A stretch of DNA of 64,000 bases from Shinisaurus crocodilurus (Eukaryota; Chordata; Lepidosauria; Squamata; Shinisauridae). How positions within the stretch are numbered: position 1 is the first letter of the stretch; each line of letters starts with the position of its first letter. Under the pieces are notes generated by a model. The model searched no databases. It was not told the origin of the DNA and saw nothing but the letters and a program-made list of their open reading frames with translations. The position numbers and the translations under genes are program-made. Below, one piece after another: positions 43,120 through 55,215 of the stretch. Location: positions 236,187,546-236,251,545 of the forward strand of contig CM037878.1 in assembly GCA_021292165.1 (NCBI GenBank). Direction: 5' to 3'.

Positions 43120-44055
43120 TCCTCCTTCCTATGAAAGAGAATAGAAGGGGGAAACTGTCTTCCAACTACTACCATAAAAAGAAAATCATCCTTGCACAGT
43201 ATTGCTGTTACTGAGGTATCTTACGGGGGAGGCTGGCACACTGGTTTGATCCTAATTGGTCTCTTCTTGTACCATCACTAGACCCTTACTGCGAACGCTG
43301 CAAGATATTACAGAATTCAGCTGTAAGACTGGATAATCAGACAGAGCTGGATATAACAAATAATATACTTTTTGTGTGTAGTGAAGCGCTTTGACAGGTA
43401 AAATAGTAGGATTTGTGAGTAGTCTGGGTAAATGTAAAGAAACTTCCACAGTGATGTACTGAAAATTACTGATACCATAAAATTGTGTGAAAGAAAGCTC
43501 TTTCTGGAAGCCAGCATGGTAGCTTCTCCAGTCAACATAATTCATGGAGAGAGACCAGACAGGCTGAGAGGGAAAAAAATGGATGGAATGCGGTAATGGT
43601 GCAGAAGCTAATAAACAAGTAAACAAACAAATAAGGGAACATAGTATGCTGGAGGAACATTATTGAATAGAAGAGAGAACGGGATAAATGGGGAAAGACG
43701 CAATGTGAAGCATCTAAATAAAACAGGATAGGTAGAGGGAGACACAACTGTTTTAAAGAGGAAATATAGGAGCAGAATGGACTGAATATATGTGAATTCA
43801 ATTATCAAAATTAAACCTTTCAGTTTAACATGTTTTGTTAAAGGCCCGCCATGTTCACTCAAGCTCCAAAATGCTGGGAAATTACAGCTGTTAAGGGCCA
43901 CACCCTTAATAGATACTTTATTTAGGCAATATGGTTATGGTATGGTATTCTATGTTGTGGCTAGTTCCAGCTTCACCACCACCTTGGAGCTGGATGGCTG
44001 TCAGTGGCAGAGTGGTGTGGACCTAAGTCCCAGATTGGTCTACTTCCTGGAATAT
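43120..44055. other. Unassigned sequence
   Basis: No gene was recognised. The right part (after about 43880) may be the decayed upstream part of the L2 that follows. Confidence 0.45.
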
Positions 44056-44059
44056 ACAC

Positions 44060-44388
44060 TTGGAATGTATGCAAGTGATTATGGAATGGCCTGCCGGAGG
44101 AGATTCGTCAACTTACCAGTATCTTGGAATTTAAAAAAGCAATAAAGACTGATCTCTTCCGGCAGGCCTATCCAGCAGAATTTTAGGATGCCTTTAAAAT
44201 GTTTTTAAGATGTTTTAAGATGTTTTAAGATGTTTTAAAATGTTTTAAAGATGTTTTAAGATGTTTTAATAGTATGCGTTGATTTGATTAGTTTATGTAT
44301 TTTATATGTTTTACTGTTCCCCGCCTCGATCTAGACGGAGAGGCGGGTAAGAAATATTTTTTAAATAATAATAATAATAATAATAATA

Positions 44389-44434
<46 letters not shown>

Positions 44435-44450
44435 TTATTTATTTATTTAT
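44060..44450 (+). mobile_element. L2 LINE 3' end with internal 10-bp array and microsatellite tail
   Basis: The frame GMACRRRF... then a shifted ILEFKKAIKTDLFRQAYP is the L2 ORF2 C-terminus. The 3' UTR contains about six units of GATGTTTTAA (44198-44270). The end CCCCGCCTCGATCTAGACGG is followed by (AAT)n, (TTA)n and (TTTA)n arrays at 44364-44450. Confidence 0.8.
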
Positions 44451-44504
44451 GTGAAGCGGCCATTCCAAGTTACAAGAACCCAGCTGGCAAACAAAACCAT
44501 CCAC

Positions 44505-44580
44505 ACAGAATGATAAGAATTGGAAGAGACCTTCAAGGTCATCTAATCCAACCCCCTGCCCCTATAAAGAAATAATGTCT
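44505..44580 (-). mobile_element. CR1 LINE 3' end fragment
   Basis: AGAATTGGAAGAGACCTTCA and AGGTCATCTAATCCAACCCC followed by CTGCCCC match the complement of the CR1 3' UTR. It is short and old. Confidence 0.65.
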
Positions 44581-46060
44581 TACCCTTTCTTACCTTTGAC
44601 CATCCTTAAACTGACCTCTCCACCACTGCCAAGTTTCACATCAATCTACTGAGTCATTTTCAGAGTATATGCCATAGAACCTACTACCCCATGCCCACCT
44701 CAATTTCTGGTTATAAGGGCAAATACATGATTCATCTGACTCAGTGTGCCTCACTTCTCAGAGGTAAGGTTCCCTGCTGCTGGAATCACACAACGCCTCC
44801 CTAGGCTGGCTCCTCCATGCTGAAATCACGGGGTTCCTTGTTTGCCAGAGCAAAGTGCCATGCTGAAATCACTGTGCAGTGTGGTTTGGGGATTGGTTCT
44901 GTAATGGTTTTTTGTCCCACACTGGGACTTTACTCATCTTCATGACCCTTTTTCCAGGTTCATATCTTACTCTGGGTGTTTAGGTCATGTAGGGGGGAAA
45001 TCCCCTCCTTCGGCCCTAGTAAGACCCCCCCAAAATTACATGGCTAAACAAATTTAGTAACAAATTTACAAAACAAATCGTACAAAGGATACACTAAAAT
45101 GACAAACAAAACCTACAAGCTGCCTGCTTAACTAGCTTGTGTCTCTGCCACTGATGTACAGACTAAACATTATTTGCGAGGCTCCCTGCACCTTTCAGCT
45201 CCTTCACGGGGCCAGCTTCTGGTCCAGAGCAACATGCTCTCCACTCTCCAACAGACTTGCCCCTCCCTGGTCTCATGACATGGGCTTCAAACCCCCTTTT
45301 AAGGGGCAGCTGGCAAAGGCAACAAGCTATCCTGCATGCACCCACCCCCACACCTGTGCCTTGTTAGCAAGGCTGGCAGATAGTGATGAAGGGAGCATTT
45401 GGTCCAAGTTCCACAAGCCAGAAACTCTTAAAAGGCAATTTATTTAGTTCCTTCTGTGGCTTGACAGATTTGTAACAGGATACTTAGACTCTTGGCACCC
45501 CCAGGCTCCACTGGAAGCAATCCAGATGATCTCTTCCCCAGAGACAGGCAAACCCAGCATCCCTTCAGCCCTCAGACAAACCCAGAGAGAAAGGGCCCCA
45601 GTGGGGCATGGGATACTGTGGTTCTGTTGCTCCTTCACAGCCCATTGTGGCTCAGACTGGCTCTAGTCTCTGTGCCTTGCTATGGTCAACAGCCCCCCAA
45701 AGCCTCATTTTTTTGTCCTGTCGCCATTGAGATCAAGGAGTTTCAGTGCACTTCAGTTCTTCAGCTATAGGATTGGGCCTCCTGGCCCAGGAAAAGGTAT
45801 CTTCATCATCTACCTCCATCTGTCTTCAGAGGCTTTACTACAAAGTGTAGCCTCCAACCCCTCTTTCCTATGGCAGGTGTGTGTTTTAATTGGATCTATC
45901 TGCAAATTAATTTGGTCAGAATGCCAGCATCTTCAGTGCATCCTTCCCTGGCCAAATAGTGGAAAGGATTGCAGCTAGGACCCTTCATTGCACTCCCTTC
46001 TTGTTTCCTCTGTATTCCTCTCTTCTGTTAACTGCCTCTTCCAGAAGAGATAGTCAATAT
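44581..46060. other. Unassigned sequence
   Basis: No gene was recognised. Frames at 45139-45447 and 45492-45978 show no domain. A CCTTAAAAGGGG-type TATA-like box on the minus strand near 45300 hints at an old LTR, but no ends were found. Confidence 0.4.
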
Positions 46061-46069
46061 GAAGTTCCA

Positions 46070-46547
46070 CAGCTACGGGCAGTGTGATCCTATGACCCCT
46101 AGACAGCACTACAGGGCTGTAGGATCATTTGGATTCCCATGTACGAGGTCAGAAAACAGCTCCAACCTTGGAGTGTGGGATCTGCACTCAGAGCACCCTC
46201 CCACCACCCTTGCAGCCAGTGCAGAAAGAATCACGCTGGCTGCTTCTCCAAGGACAGAAGAGTGACCTCAGAGAAGGGGATTAGGTGGTGTTCTAGGGGA
46301 TGGGGAAGGGAGGAGACTGGCACCACCAAGATATGACATATCCTGGAGGCATCTCAGCCTCCTTCTCTCCGACTCCAAAGCCCTGCAGTTAGATGGCTGA
46401 AATTGGCTGTCTAGCTGCTTTGCAGGGCAGGGGGAGCATGCAATTGACTGCCTCTGCACTCCTTCCACCCCGCATAGGATGCCCATAATCCTCCAAGTTC
46501 GGAGGCTTCCAGGCAGCCTCAGTGGGTTGTGCACTAAGTGTCCTTAG
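46070..46547 (+). mobile_element. MITE-like repeat family R1, copy 3
   Basis: Starting near GCAGTGTGATCCTATGACCC it shares ordered blocks with copy 4: GAGCACCCTCCCACCACCC, CAGCCAGTGCAGAAAGAATC, AGTTAGATGGCTGAAATTGG, ATAGGATGCCCATAATCC and TCCAAGTTCGGAGGC. It ends TGGGTTGTGCACTAAG. It is non-coding. Confidence 0.65.
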
Positions 46548-47400
46548 TTGGGTTGTACAGGCCCACTTCCAAGGAAACAGGAGGCAAGTACACAAAGTGC
46601 TAAAAAGGTGACTGAGTGATTTGAGACAGACCCTTCTCCCCTCCCTCCTTGCTGCTTTGCCTGTGCCTTGGGAACTGGCCTGATCACACCAGCTTGCCTT
46701 AGCACAAATCTTCCTCTCACCACCATCTCCCACCCCAGTCTCTACACTCACCCCGCCCAACCCTTTCTTTTTCCTTTCCAAAAGTGTTATGGAACCCAGT
46801 TTACCTACTCCCCTCCTTCTGCTCACTCACCCGGCAAAAGGCAAAGCCTTCCTATTGCAACCTGAACAGTCAGTGGATACCCTAGTTCAAGCTCTGAAGT
46901 CAGCCTCCATGAGAACCCAGCTAATTTCCCCCACAATTCACATTTTCATTGCAGGCTTAAATGGATTATTGCTGTATACTGCAGTTGCTCTACCATAGTT
47001 GCTTTTCCCAAAGTAGTAATTCTACATTTTGAATTCTTGTTTTGCCATAGACACATTATTGCCAAAGTCAAAAGATCCTTAAGGGATGCACATCTTGAGA
47101 AAGTGTGCAAGTTTACACACGTGTCTAGAACAGCACATTCATAACACAGCCAGAGTGTGGATGGAGCAGAAGGTGACAAAGATACACACACACACACACA
47201 CACACACCATTCTCACTGGCTCTCCATAAGCCCCCACAAATGCAGGCAACAAATTGATTTTACTGCCAATAAGATTACTCTAAATGAATATTTATAAGGT
47301 AAAACACCAGACTTAAATGCAACAGACATAAAATGGAGAGATTTCTATTTATTTCTTATGTGGCAGGCCTTCAGGCTTCTGATCACATTCAAATAGAGAT

Positions 47401-47438
<38 letters not shown>

Positions 47439-47782
47439 TGAGTGTGATTGGGCTACATAACTTACACATCCAAACTCTATGAATATTTAGTAAGCTTCTC
47501 CTTAAGCTGTTTTATTTTAATTGCCCCACAAGCTTACCCATGACATATTAAGGATTATAGAATCAGTGAGTTTCTTTTCCCTCTTAATTAGTGATCATGT
47601 TGCATTGTTATGTGTATTCTTTCTTCTTGTTGCCTGCATTTTAAATTTTCTTTCCAAATAAAATTCCATGAAACAAGGAAGAGGAGGATGTGCTTGGGAA
47701 TGTGATTGATGCAAATAATACAGTTATGACTAAACTAATGTGTTATGTAAGAATTAAAGGAGGAAGACAAAATGTAATTGTT
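46548..47782. other. Unassigned sequence with microsatellites
   Basis: An (AC)n array lies at 47183-47208 and a (TA)n array at 47403-47436. No gene was recognised. Confidence 0.5.
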
Positions 47783-48305
47783 TTAGAGCACAGTCCTATG
47801 GCCACTAGACAGAGTCAAGAAGGCCATAGGAGAGGTGGGAGTTCCAGCTCCAACCACAGAAACACGCTCCGAGGTCAGAGCTGAGACTACGACCTCGGAG
47901 CACCCTCCATCCACCCTCACAGCCAGAATAGAAAGAACTGCACCGGCTGCGGCTCCAAGGTTGAGAGAAATCTCGGAGCTGGAGGTTTGTGGGCAGGGGG
48001 GGGTGGAAAGGGGAGGCTGCGGCTCCAAGGTTGAGAGAAATCTCGGAGCTGGAGGTTTGTGGGCAGGGGGGGGTGGAAAGGGGAGGAGAGAGGCTCTGCC
48101 ATCATATGAAGTATCCTGGCAGCGCCTCAGCCTCTTCTCCTCATGCTCTGGGCATAAGACGGCTGAAATCAGCTATCTAAGTCTTTTGCAGGGTGGGAGG
48201 AGCGCGGAGGCGACCTTCGCCTCTGTGCTTCTTCCACCCTCCATAGGATGCCTGTAATCCTCCAAGTTCAGAGGGCTACGGGCAGCCACATTGGATTGCG
48301 CTGTT
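47783..48305 (+). mobile_element. MITE-like repeat family R1, copy 4
   Basis: It is flanked by TTA on both sides: before GAGCACAGTCCTATGG and after GGATTGCGCTG. The ends form a short imperfect inverted repeat. The 3-bp TTA flanks agree with the TAA flanks of copy 2 and would fit PIF/Harbinger target sites. A 70-bp segment inside is duplicated exactly. Confidence 0.65.
47945..48084. repeat. Perfect 70-bp tandem duplication inside R1 copy 4
   Basis: Two 70-bp units, 47945-48014 and 48015-48084, each start GGCTGCGGCTCCAAGGTTGA and end GGGTGGAAAGGGGA, including the same GGGGGGGG run. I see no differences between them. Confidence 0.95.
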
Positions 48306-49265
48306 AATGGAACTGGCAACTGTTTATTGATTACTTGAATCACACACACACACACACACACACGTTATTAATTTATTTGATCTATTATAAACTATTGGTA
48401 AAAAGCTCCATAATAATGTGTATGCTACATGAATAAAATAAAATAAAATAAAATAGGGAGTGTAAGAAAGAAACATAAACTGAGACTTTGTAGGAGTCAA
48501 AACATAATTGACTTCAGAAAGTGCTGAATGGACTTGAACCGATGTCCATGAAAGCCAGTATACAATCTTTAGAACCACATACTCAGCTGGAATCCCAGAG
48601 GAATTTCTAGAATTTATTTCATTATTTATCCTCCTATGGAACCTTAACTGACCTCAATTCAGATTACTGGAGTTCTGAGTATCTTCTCTATTCAATCACT
48701 TTAATCTTTGAAACCAGAAACATAGTTTAAATTTGAATGATTTGATGAAGTGTAATAATTGGGCACTTTTCCAGAAAGGGAGTACCAGGTACTAACAAGT
48801 TGAACATGCTGATTCAGTTCATTTTATAATAATATTTATATGGTTGCTTAAATAGCACACATCCAATAATTTGAGACCACAGATGTTTAATGATCTTAGG
48901 TACTTGAAATTTCAATATCTCTAGGCAAAACATTTTACTTGACCAAAACTATTTATATATCTTATTACATTCTCACAAATATGATAAATGGGCTACAAAT
49001 TTTATTAAGCTTTCTTGCCATTTTAATAACATTCACTAGTTAAGCTACTCAGATAGGGCATGAGCTCAATGCTATATCTCAAGAGTGCCAAATGCTGTGA
49101 TCCATTTCTCTCAAAATACAAAGGCAATGCTGCAACAGGAAGAAATGCCGTATGTGATGCTAAGTTTCCTTTCATTTCACCATACAGAATCAAAATGATT
49201 TCTTCTAAGATCAAGAACTACATTAACCAAAACATATCTATTAAAATCTGTTTTTGCCTTTGTTT
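48306..49265. other. Unassigned sequence
   Basis: A (CA)n array at 48341-48363 and an (AAAAT)n run near 48436. No gene was recognised. Confidence 0.5.
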
Positions 49266-49271
49266 ATGTAC

Positions 49272-49345
49272 AGCAGTCATTGCCATGCTGGCTGGGAATG
49301 ATGGGAGTTGAGGTCCAACACATTTGGACACCAGGTTGGGGAAGA
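49272..49345. mobile_element. Half copy of the palindromic MITE
   Basis: CATGCTGGCTGGGAATGATG, GGAGTTGAGGTCCAACACAT and GACACCAGGTTGGGGAAG match the right half of the 36137 element. Confidence 0.6.
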
Positions 49346-49980
49346 GTCAGAGCAAATAGGCAGACTGGCAGGGATTGCATGAGTGCTCAAACAGGTATCC
49401 AGGGAATGCACGATGGCAGCATTTCTACAGTCTCTTTCGTATGCCAAAGATGGAAGAGGACCTCAACTGACAGAAGGGTAACATGGGATCTCTTCTCTTC
49501 CTAGCACCAGCTGATGAATAAATATTATTCTGAGGAGATCCTTTCTTTCTGTCTGTCTGTCTGTCTGTCTTTCTCTTTTCTAATGTATGCCTAATCAGAC
49601 TTTCAGGAAAGGTGTAGGAACCCTGAGGACCAACTGAGTGCAATTAATGTGCACATTTTTTTTTTGGTTATGCAAATAACACCTGTGGGGAAGCCAATGG
49701 GAGCTTCCCTTAAAATGCAAAGAACAGCTTCTGAAAGGCAATTTTTGTAGGGATTGCAGCAGGGGCAGAAAGAGATAAACATCCCGTGCCCAACCCCTAC
49801 ATTCCACCCCATTGTCCCAAAGTTGCCCAGGCTTCCCTGTGGCTGCTATTTAACAACAGGTGTACCTTAACTGCATGCACACAATTAATGTCATGCCTAG
49901 TATGTCTCTGAGGATCTGGGACTGCTGTAGCACATTCAAGCCTTGACTGGGCATATATATACAGTAAGCCCTTCACATTA
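49346..49980. other. Unassigned sequence
   Basis: A (CTGT)n array at 49549-49570. No gene was recognised. Confidence 0.5.
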
Positions 49981-49984
49981 CTGT

Positions 49985-50638
49985 TTCAGACTTGTGGTTC
50001 ACTTTGGCCTATTTACTGCATCTCAGTCAAATGACCTTGGGATCCTTCTTTGAACTCACGCTTTCTCAGGTATTAAGATTTTCATTGAATAGCCTTCTGC
50101 AGGTCTCTCCACCATCTGAGGTTAAGTGGGTGGTGATCTGTTCAGGGGCTCGTTTCTCTGTTATGGCACCCTCATTTGGAATGCTCTCCAGAGAAACTCA
50201 CCCAGTGCTGTCCTTGTTTTCTTTTCGGCACCAGGTGAAGTTCTGTTTATTATTCACCAAAACTTCATATGTTTTAATTGATGGTTTTATCTGGCTTTGT
50301 TGTTTTTCCTGCTGTACTGTTTATAAGTAAATAAATAATAAATACCTTTTTTGTTTTCCCAATATTTTAATGGTTAGATTTTTATTCTCATGTTTACTGT
50401 ATTACTACTGTACCCCCGCACTGATTCATCTAGCTGCTCTTTGTATTATTGTATTATATTGTATTGTATTTGTATTTTATATTAATGATATTATTTGGTT
50501 TTATGATGATTATACTGACTGGTTTTTTTTTTTTTTTTTTTGTGCTTTGTGTGTGTGTGTGTTTATTTTTATTTATTTTTTTGTTTTTTTGTAAACCACC
50601 CAGGGAGCCTTTTGGCTGATGGGTGGTATAGAAATACA

Positions 50639-50670
<32 letters not shown>

Positions 50671-50672
50671 AA
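49985..50672 (+). mobile_element. L2 LINE 3' end
   Basis: A decayed C-terminus reads SGARFSVMAPSFGMLSRET then PVLSLFSFRHQVKFCLLF. The T-rich 3' UTR ends AAACCACCCAGGGAGCC, TGGGTGGTATAGAAATAC and an (AAAT)n tail. An inner AAATAAATAATAAATA near 50328 may mark the end of a separate, shorter copy. Confidence 0.7.
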
Positions 50673-50844
50673 TTAGTATTCCTTCCTTGTATTTTTAGAT
50701 TTGTTTAGAAACTGCTCTGGGAGGTTAATCTAAAATGAGGTATAGTTAGAAATACCAATAGTATCTTGTAATAACATAAATAGACTACATGTTACAGAGT
50801 ATACAAGGCTGCTGCTGCTGCTGCTAAGAACAGCCCACCATATC

Positions 50845-51130
50845 TTCATAGAATCATAGAAAAGTAGAGTTGGAAGGAGCCTACAAGGCCATCGAGTCCA
50901 ACCCCCTGCTCAATGCAGGAATCCAGGTCAAAGCATCCCTGACAGATGTCTGTCCAGCTGCACCTTGAATGCCTCCAGAGTGGGAGAGCCCACGACCTCC
51001 CTAGGTAGTTGATTCCATTGTCTTATTGCTCTGACAGTCAGGAAATTTTTCCTGATGTTTAGGTGGAATCTAGGTTCCCGTAACTTGAGCCGTAACTCTT
51101 ATTTCTCTCTCCCTGGAAACGTCTACTTCT
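50845..51130 (-). mobile_element. CR1 LINE 3' UTR fragment
   Basis: TTCATAGAATCATAGAAAAG, GAGTTGGAAGGAGCCTACAA, GAGTGGGAGAGCCCACGACC, and CAGGAAATTTTTCCTGATG follow the order of the complement of the CR1 3' UTR well known in birds and reptiles. The tail half of the 5S SINEs is closely related to its first 80 bp. Confidence 0.85.
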
Positions 51131-51239
51131 GTGAGGGTGATGCAATGTTACAAGTTTCCCATACCCCACTCCACTTCATTGGCTAAGTGGGAGCAAATGA
51201 ACTGGGAATATAATAATGTTAGGTTACCCTTTTTGTATC

Positions 51240-51435
51240 AATAGATATTAACAGGAGGAGCTGCCTTTTAAACTGAGTCAGACCATTGGTCCATGGACTA
51301 GCAGCAGCTCTCCCGGTTTTCAGACAGGAGTCTTTGTCAGCCTTACCTGGACATATCAGAGATTGAAGCTGGGACCAGGGGACCCAGGAGGATAACAGGG
51401 CTTCTGTTTTTGATGTCACAGCGATGTGCTCCCTA
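51240..51435 (-). mobile_element. tRNA-derived SINE
   Basis: The left part AGGAGCTGCCTTTTAAACTG, AGTCAGACCATTGGTCCATG is a tail common in reptile SINEs. The right part, complemented, gives GGTCCCAGCTTCAATC (B-box-like) and the start of a tRNA-like head. The distal head beyond 51420 is degraded. Confidence 0.6.
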
Positions 51436-52985
51436 ACAAGTACTTACAGATTCCATTTGGTATTTGGTCCAAGTCCATGATCCCTTTGCAAAGTATTCAG
51501 TTGCAGGTCCAACAACAGCACCTCAACATATCCCCCCCCCCCAATAAAAATATGCTTTAGGTTCAGTGCTGGACCAGTCAAACAGCAGTCCATTCCACTG
51601 GAATGTAAAAGAAGGATGAAGCCAGGATTTCTTTGACATGTAACTAAAGCCTTTAATTGAGTCTCCTGTCTGGCAATGACCCAAGAGAGACCCTCCTTGA
51701 TTATCAGGTCTCCCCAAGACCTATTTGCATTTATACAAAGATACCCCCCCTCCAAGCTGTTGCAGACACAGCCCATCAAAGAGCTATCAGAAAAGGACAT
51801 CAGAAGGCTCAAACACAATGGTCAATTACCAATGAATTTCCACATTTCACAGACAGGCTTCCTGCCATCCAAATGGTTAGAGGACATGTAGTCTTACAAA
51901 ATGTAATTGCAGTAACTATGATATGAATGACAATAGCAATGCAGTACATAGTAAACTAGAAAGGAAAGGCTACAAAAGTTTCAGGGGAACAGTGAAAAAG
52001 AAAAGAAAAAAAGATCTCCCTTGCCCTTGCTGAGGACTTAAATATGATTTTCCCATTTATTCACAAATCAATACTTTCAATGGCCATAGTCAAGGTAATA
52101 CAATTTCTGCTATTATCCCTGCGAACACTAGGTAGTAGTTATGTCCTAGTTGCTTTCAGGACTACAACAGCAGAAATTTGACTTGGTTATCTAAGGAAAT
52201 AGTTATTTTCTACATCAAGAGTCATCACCCTTGAGGAAGTTGGCCTTGTGAAATATTGTGAGGTTGGAAAAATGTATACCTTTGGAAGCAGGTTCGTCAG
52301 GTTTTGTTCATGGCATCTTTCTAAATTCAGACAGAGAGTCAGTAGACAGTCAATTCTGTTCACAAGTGGTAATGGTATTTCCTCATGTTAATGTAATGGC
52401 AAGTTCAATAAAGGGCACTTACTGGATTCACAGAAAGACTGAATCATGAATGGATAGCTCTTTATTTTTTTAACATACCCTTCTGCTTAGCCTCAACAGC
52501 AATTTTAGAATACTCTGCAATATAAAATACAAAAGTTTTCATGTGCATGGTTCAGGGTTCCAGCCAGCCAACCAGCCAGCCAGCCATACTTGTTTCAGGA
52601 TACTCCATTCCACCACCACCACCACAACTGGTTTTCTATCCCCCCCAACAGTCAGCATTCTGTGGCCAATGAGCATCCTCAGTCCTTGGGCTGTTTCCCC
52701 CCCCTACAGTCATTTAGAGGCAGGGCAGAGTTCTTCTGAAAATCTTGGGGTTCCCACAAGCCTGTTTATACCTCCCTCTTGTGAGTGGATCACTATCCAT
52801 TTTGGCTAGAATAAGGATCTACACTCAAATAATAAGTTTGCTGTTAGCATATAGGATACAGGTAACATATCATTGTACTTATTCTCAGCCTCTCAAACTG
52901 TGTGTTCCCTTTTAGTAAAAGAGGAAAATCTCTGAAATAATAAGGGCCTCTATTGAAAAGGGTGGCAAATTAAATCCTCTCACAT
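51436..52985. other. Unassigned sequence
   Basis: A (CAGC) run near 52560-52583, a (CAC)n run near 52611 and a poly-C run near 51531. The 124-codon minus frame at 51444-51818 has no recognisable domain. Confidence 0.5.
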
Positions 52986-52989
52986 GGTC

Positions 52990-53226
52990 AAATAAATTTA
53001 CTTATTTAATTACATTTATATCCCCCAATTTTTTTCCTCCAAGGAACCCAAGGTGGCTTACATTATCATCATCCTCTCCATTTTATTCTCACAACAACCC
53101 TGTAAGGTAGGTTAGGCTGAGAGTCAGTGACTAGCTTGAAGTCACCCAGTAAGCTTCATGGTCTAATGGATACTAGAACCTGGATCTCCCAAGTCACAGT
53201 CCAACACTCTAACCACTGTACCACTG
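52990..53226 (-). mobile_element. MIR-like SINE with L2-type tail, full length
   Basis: From the left: AATTACATTTATATCCCCCA tail, TCCAAGGAACCCAAGGTGGC, core CTCACAACAACCCTGTAAGG, then the head ending AACACTCTAACCACTGTACC. Complemented, the head supplies an A box (GTGGTTAGAGTGTTGGACTG) and a B-box region (CCAGGTTCTAGTATCC). It is the most complete copy in the window. Confidence 0.8.
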
Positions 53227-53815
53227 AAATCCACTGTGCCTTTTTTTCTTTAAAAATCCCAAGATCATCTATTTTCAATATATACGTATGTTCATTTTGT
53301 CAAGACTTTTGCCAACTATCAGCCTCATACATGCCAAGAATAAAGTGAGGGCAAATATTGTGGCAATGAGTCAGTGATCTTCACACAGAGATGAGAAGCT
53401 TTGCTGAGCCTCCATTCATCTCTGCTTACCAGATGGCTGCTGGCCAGAGAAAGTGAATGACTATCCATTATGCTCAATTTCCGAGTTTCCCAGAAGCATC
53501 CAGCTGACCACAATTGGCAACAGAATGCTGGACTAGATGGAACTTCCATATTTGCATAAAGCAGGAGTGGGCAGGCTTGTTGGATGGATCTACTTTATTT
53601 TTTCACTAGAACTCTAAGATCCACCAACCAAAGCTAGGAGCAAATTATTTAGAATGAAAGATGTGCACATTCTGAGCCTAGGAGTTGGTTTTCAGTACCA
53701 GAATTGAGCTGATCTCAAAGTCCTAATCCTGTGTTCCCTGCCCCACTTTCTCTCATTCTTTTTTCCCCAAATAACATTTAGGCAGCTACTGTGTAAAAAA
53801 CTACCATTTATTTTC
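53227..53815. other. Unassigned sequence
   Basis: CAGGAGTGGGCAGGCTTG at 53563 resembles a hAT end, but no partner was found. No gene was recognised. Confidence 0.45.
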
Positions 53816-53816
53816 C

Positions 53817-55215
53817 AGAGTGTGGCATCAGAAGCTTTCATACTCTTTAGATCCGTGCCAGTCGGGCTTCAGGTCTGGACATGGGACGGAGACGGCCTTG
53901 GTCGCCTTGGTGGATGATATGAGGAGGGCTTTGGATAGGGGCGAATGCTCCTTTCTAGTCCTCCTCGATCTCTCGGCGGCTTTTGATACCGTTGACCACG
54001 GTATCCTCCTGGACCGCCTGGAGGGCTTGGGCTTGGGAGGCACTGTATTGCAGTGGTTCCGGTCCTTCCTCTCTGGAAGGTACCAGAGGGTAGTTCTCGG
54101 GGAGGAGGCTTCGGACCCTCGGCTGCTCACTTGTGGGGTGCCGCAGGGTTCCATCCTCTCCCCGATGTTATTCAACATCTACCTCAAGCCGCTGGGAGCT
54201 ATCATCAGGAGGTTTGGGGTGCGGTGTCATCAGTATGCGGATGACACGCAGCTCTACCTCTGTTTCAAGTCCTCACCGAGGTTGGCCGTTGAGACCCTGT
54301 CCAAGTGCCTGGAGGCAGTGGCTGGCTGGATGGGAAGGAACATGCTGAAGCTGAACCCCGACAAGACCGAGGTACTGCTGGTGGGGGACAAGGGGAGGTT
54401 AGGGGATGTTGACCTGGTGCTGAATGGGGTACATCTACCCCTGAAGGACCAGGTCCGCAGCTTGGGGGTCATTCTAGACTCCCAGCTGTCCATGGAGGCT
54501 CAGGTGGCAGCTGTGAGCCGGGCAGCGCTGTATCAACTCCATCTGATACGGCAGCTGCGCCCCTACCTTCCTAATCACCTGCTCCCATCAGTGGTTCATG
54601 CCTTGGTCTCCTCTCGCCTAGACTACTGTAATGCGCTCTACGTGGGGTTACCCTTGAAGACAGTTCGGAAGCTGCAGCTGGTACAGAACGCGGCGGCTCG
54701 CCTGGTTAAAGGCAGCCGCTGGCGGGATCACATCACGCCAGTGATGAAGGATTTGCACTGGCTACCAGTTGCTTGCCGAGCCGAATTCAAGGTGTTGGTT
54801 TTGACCTTTAAAACCCTATACGGCTCTGGTCCAGTTTATCTCAAGGAGCGTCTCCAGCAACACCAAGTGGGCCGCTCAACAAGATCTGCCACGGATGGCC
54901 TTCTCCTTGTCCCTTCAGCCAGAGCAGCTAGACTGGTGGGGACGAGGAAGAGGGCCTTTTCTGTGGCGGCCCCCGTACTGTGGAACTCTCTCCCGAGTGA
55001 CCTCCGCCATGCCCCCTCTCTGATGAGCTTCCGTCGCTCATTAAAAACCTGGTTGTTCAGGCGGGAATATGGGGTGGGTTAAGATTTTAAAATTTTTATA
55101 TTGTTTTAATGTATTTTATTGTATTTATGTATTTTATTGTTGTACATCGCCCAGGGTGGCCGGTTGCCGGCCAGATGGGCGATAAATAAATATTAATAAT
55201 AAATAATAATAAATT
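53817..55215 (+). mobile_element. 5'-truncated L2 LINE, young-looking
   Basis: It holds the C-terminal two thirds of the reverse transcriptase plus the complete 3' UTR. The end reads ACATCGCCCAGGGTGGCCGG, CCAGATGGGCGATAAATAAA and a TAATAATAAATAATAATAAA tail. High GC in the coding part contrasts with the AT-rich flanks. Confidence 0.92.
53820..55082 (+). pseudogene. L2 reverse transcriptase C-terminal ORF, 420 codons uninterrupted
   Basis: The frame encodes the L2 polymerase from just before RT block A to the natural stop. Motifs in order: QSGFRSGHGTETALVALVDD (about 14-33), LLDLSAAFDTVDHGILL (block A, catalytic Asp, about 48-64), CGVPQGSILSPMLFNIYL (block B), YADDTQLY (catalytic pair, about 139-146), WMGRNMLKLNPDKTEVLLVG, LGVILDSQLSM, SRLDYCNALYVGLP, NAAARLVKGS and WNSLPSDLR. 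The usual full ORF2 is about 1000 residues, so the endonuclease half is missing. The listed Met is internal. With no stop or frameshift over 420 codons, the insertion is recent. It cannot move by itself. Confidence 0.93.

Noticed and set aside
44581..45640. Old LTR with TATA-like box near 45300
   Set aside because: The only AATAAA-like signal is upstream of the proposed TATA box on that strand, and no TG...CA ends or target duplication were found.
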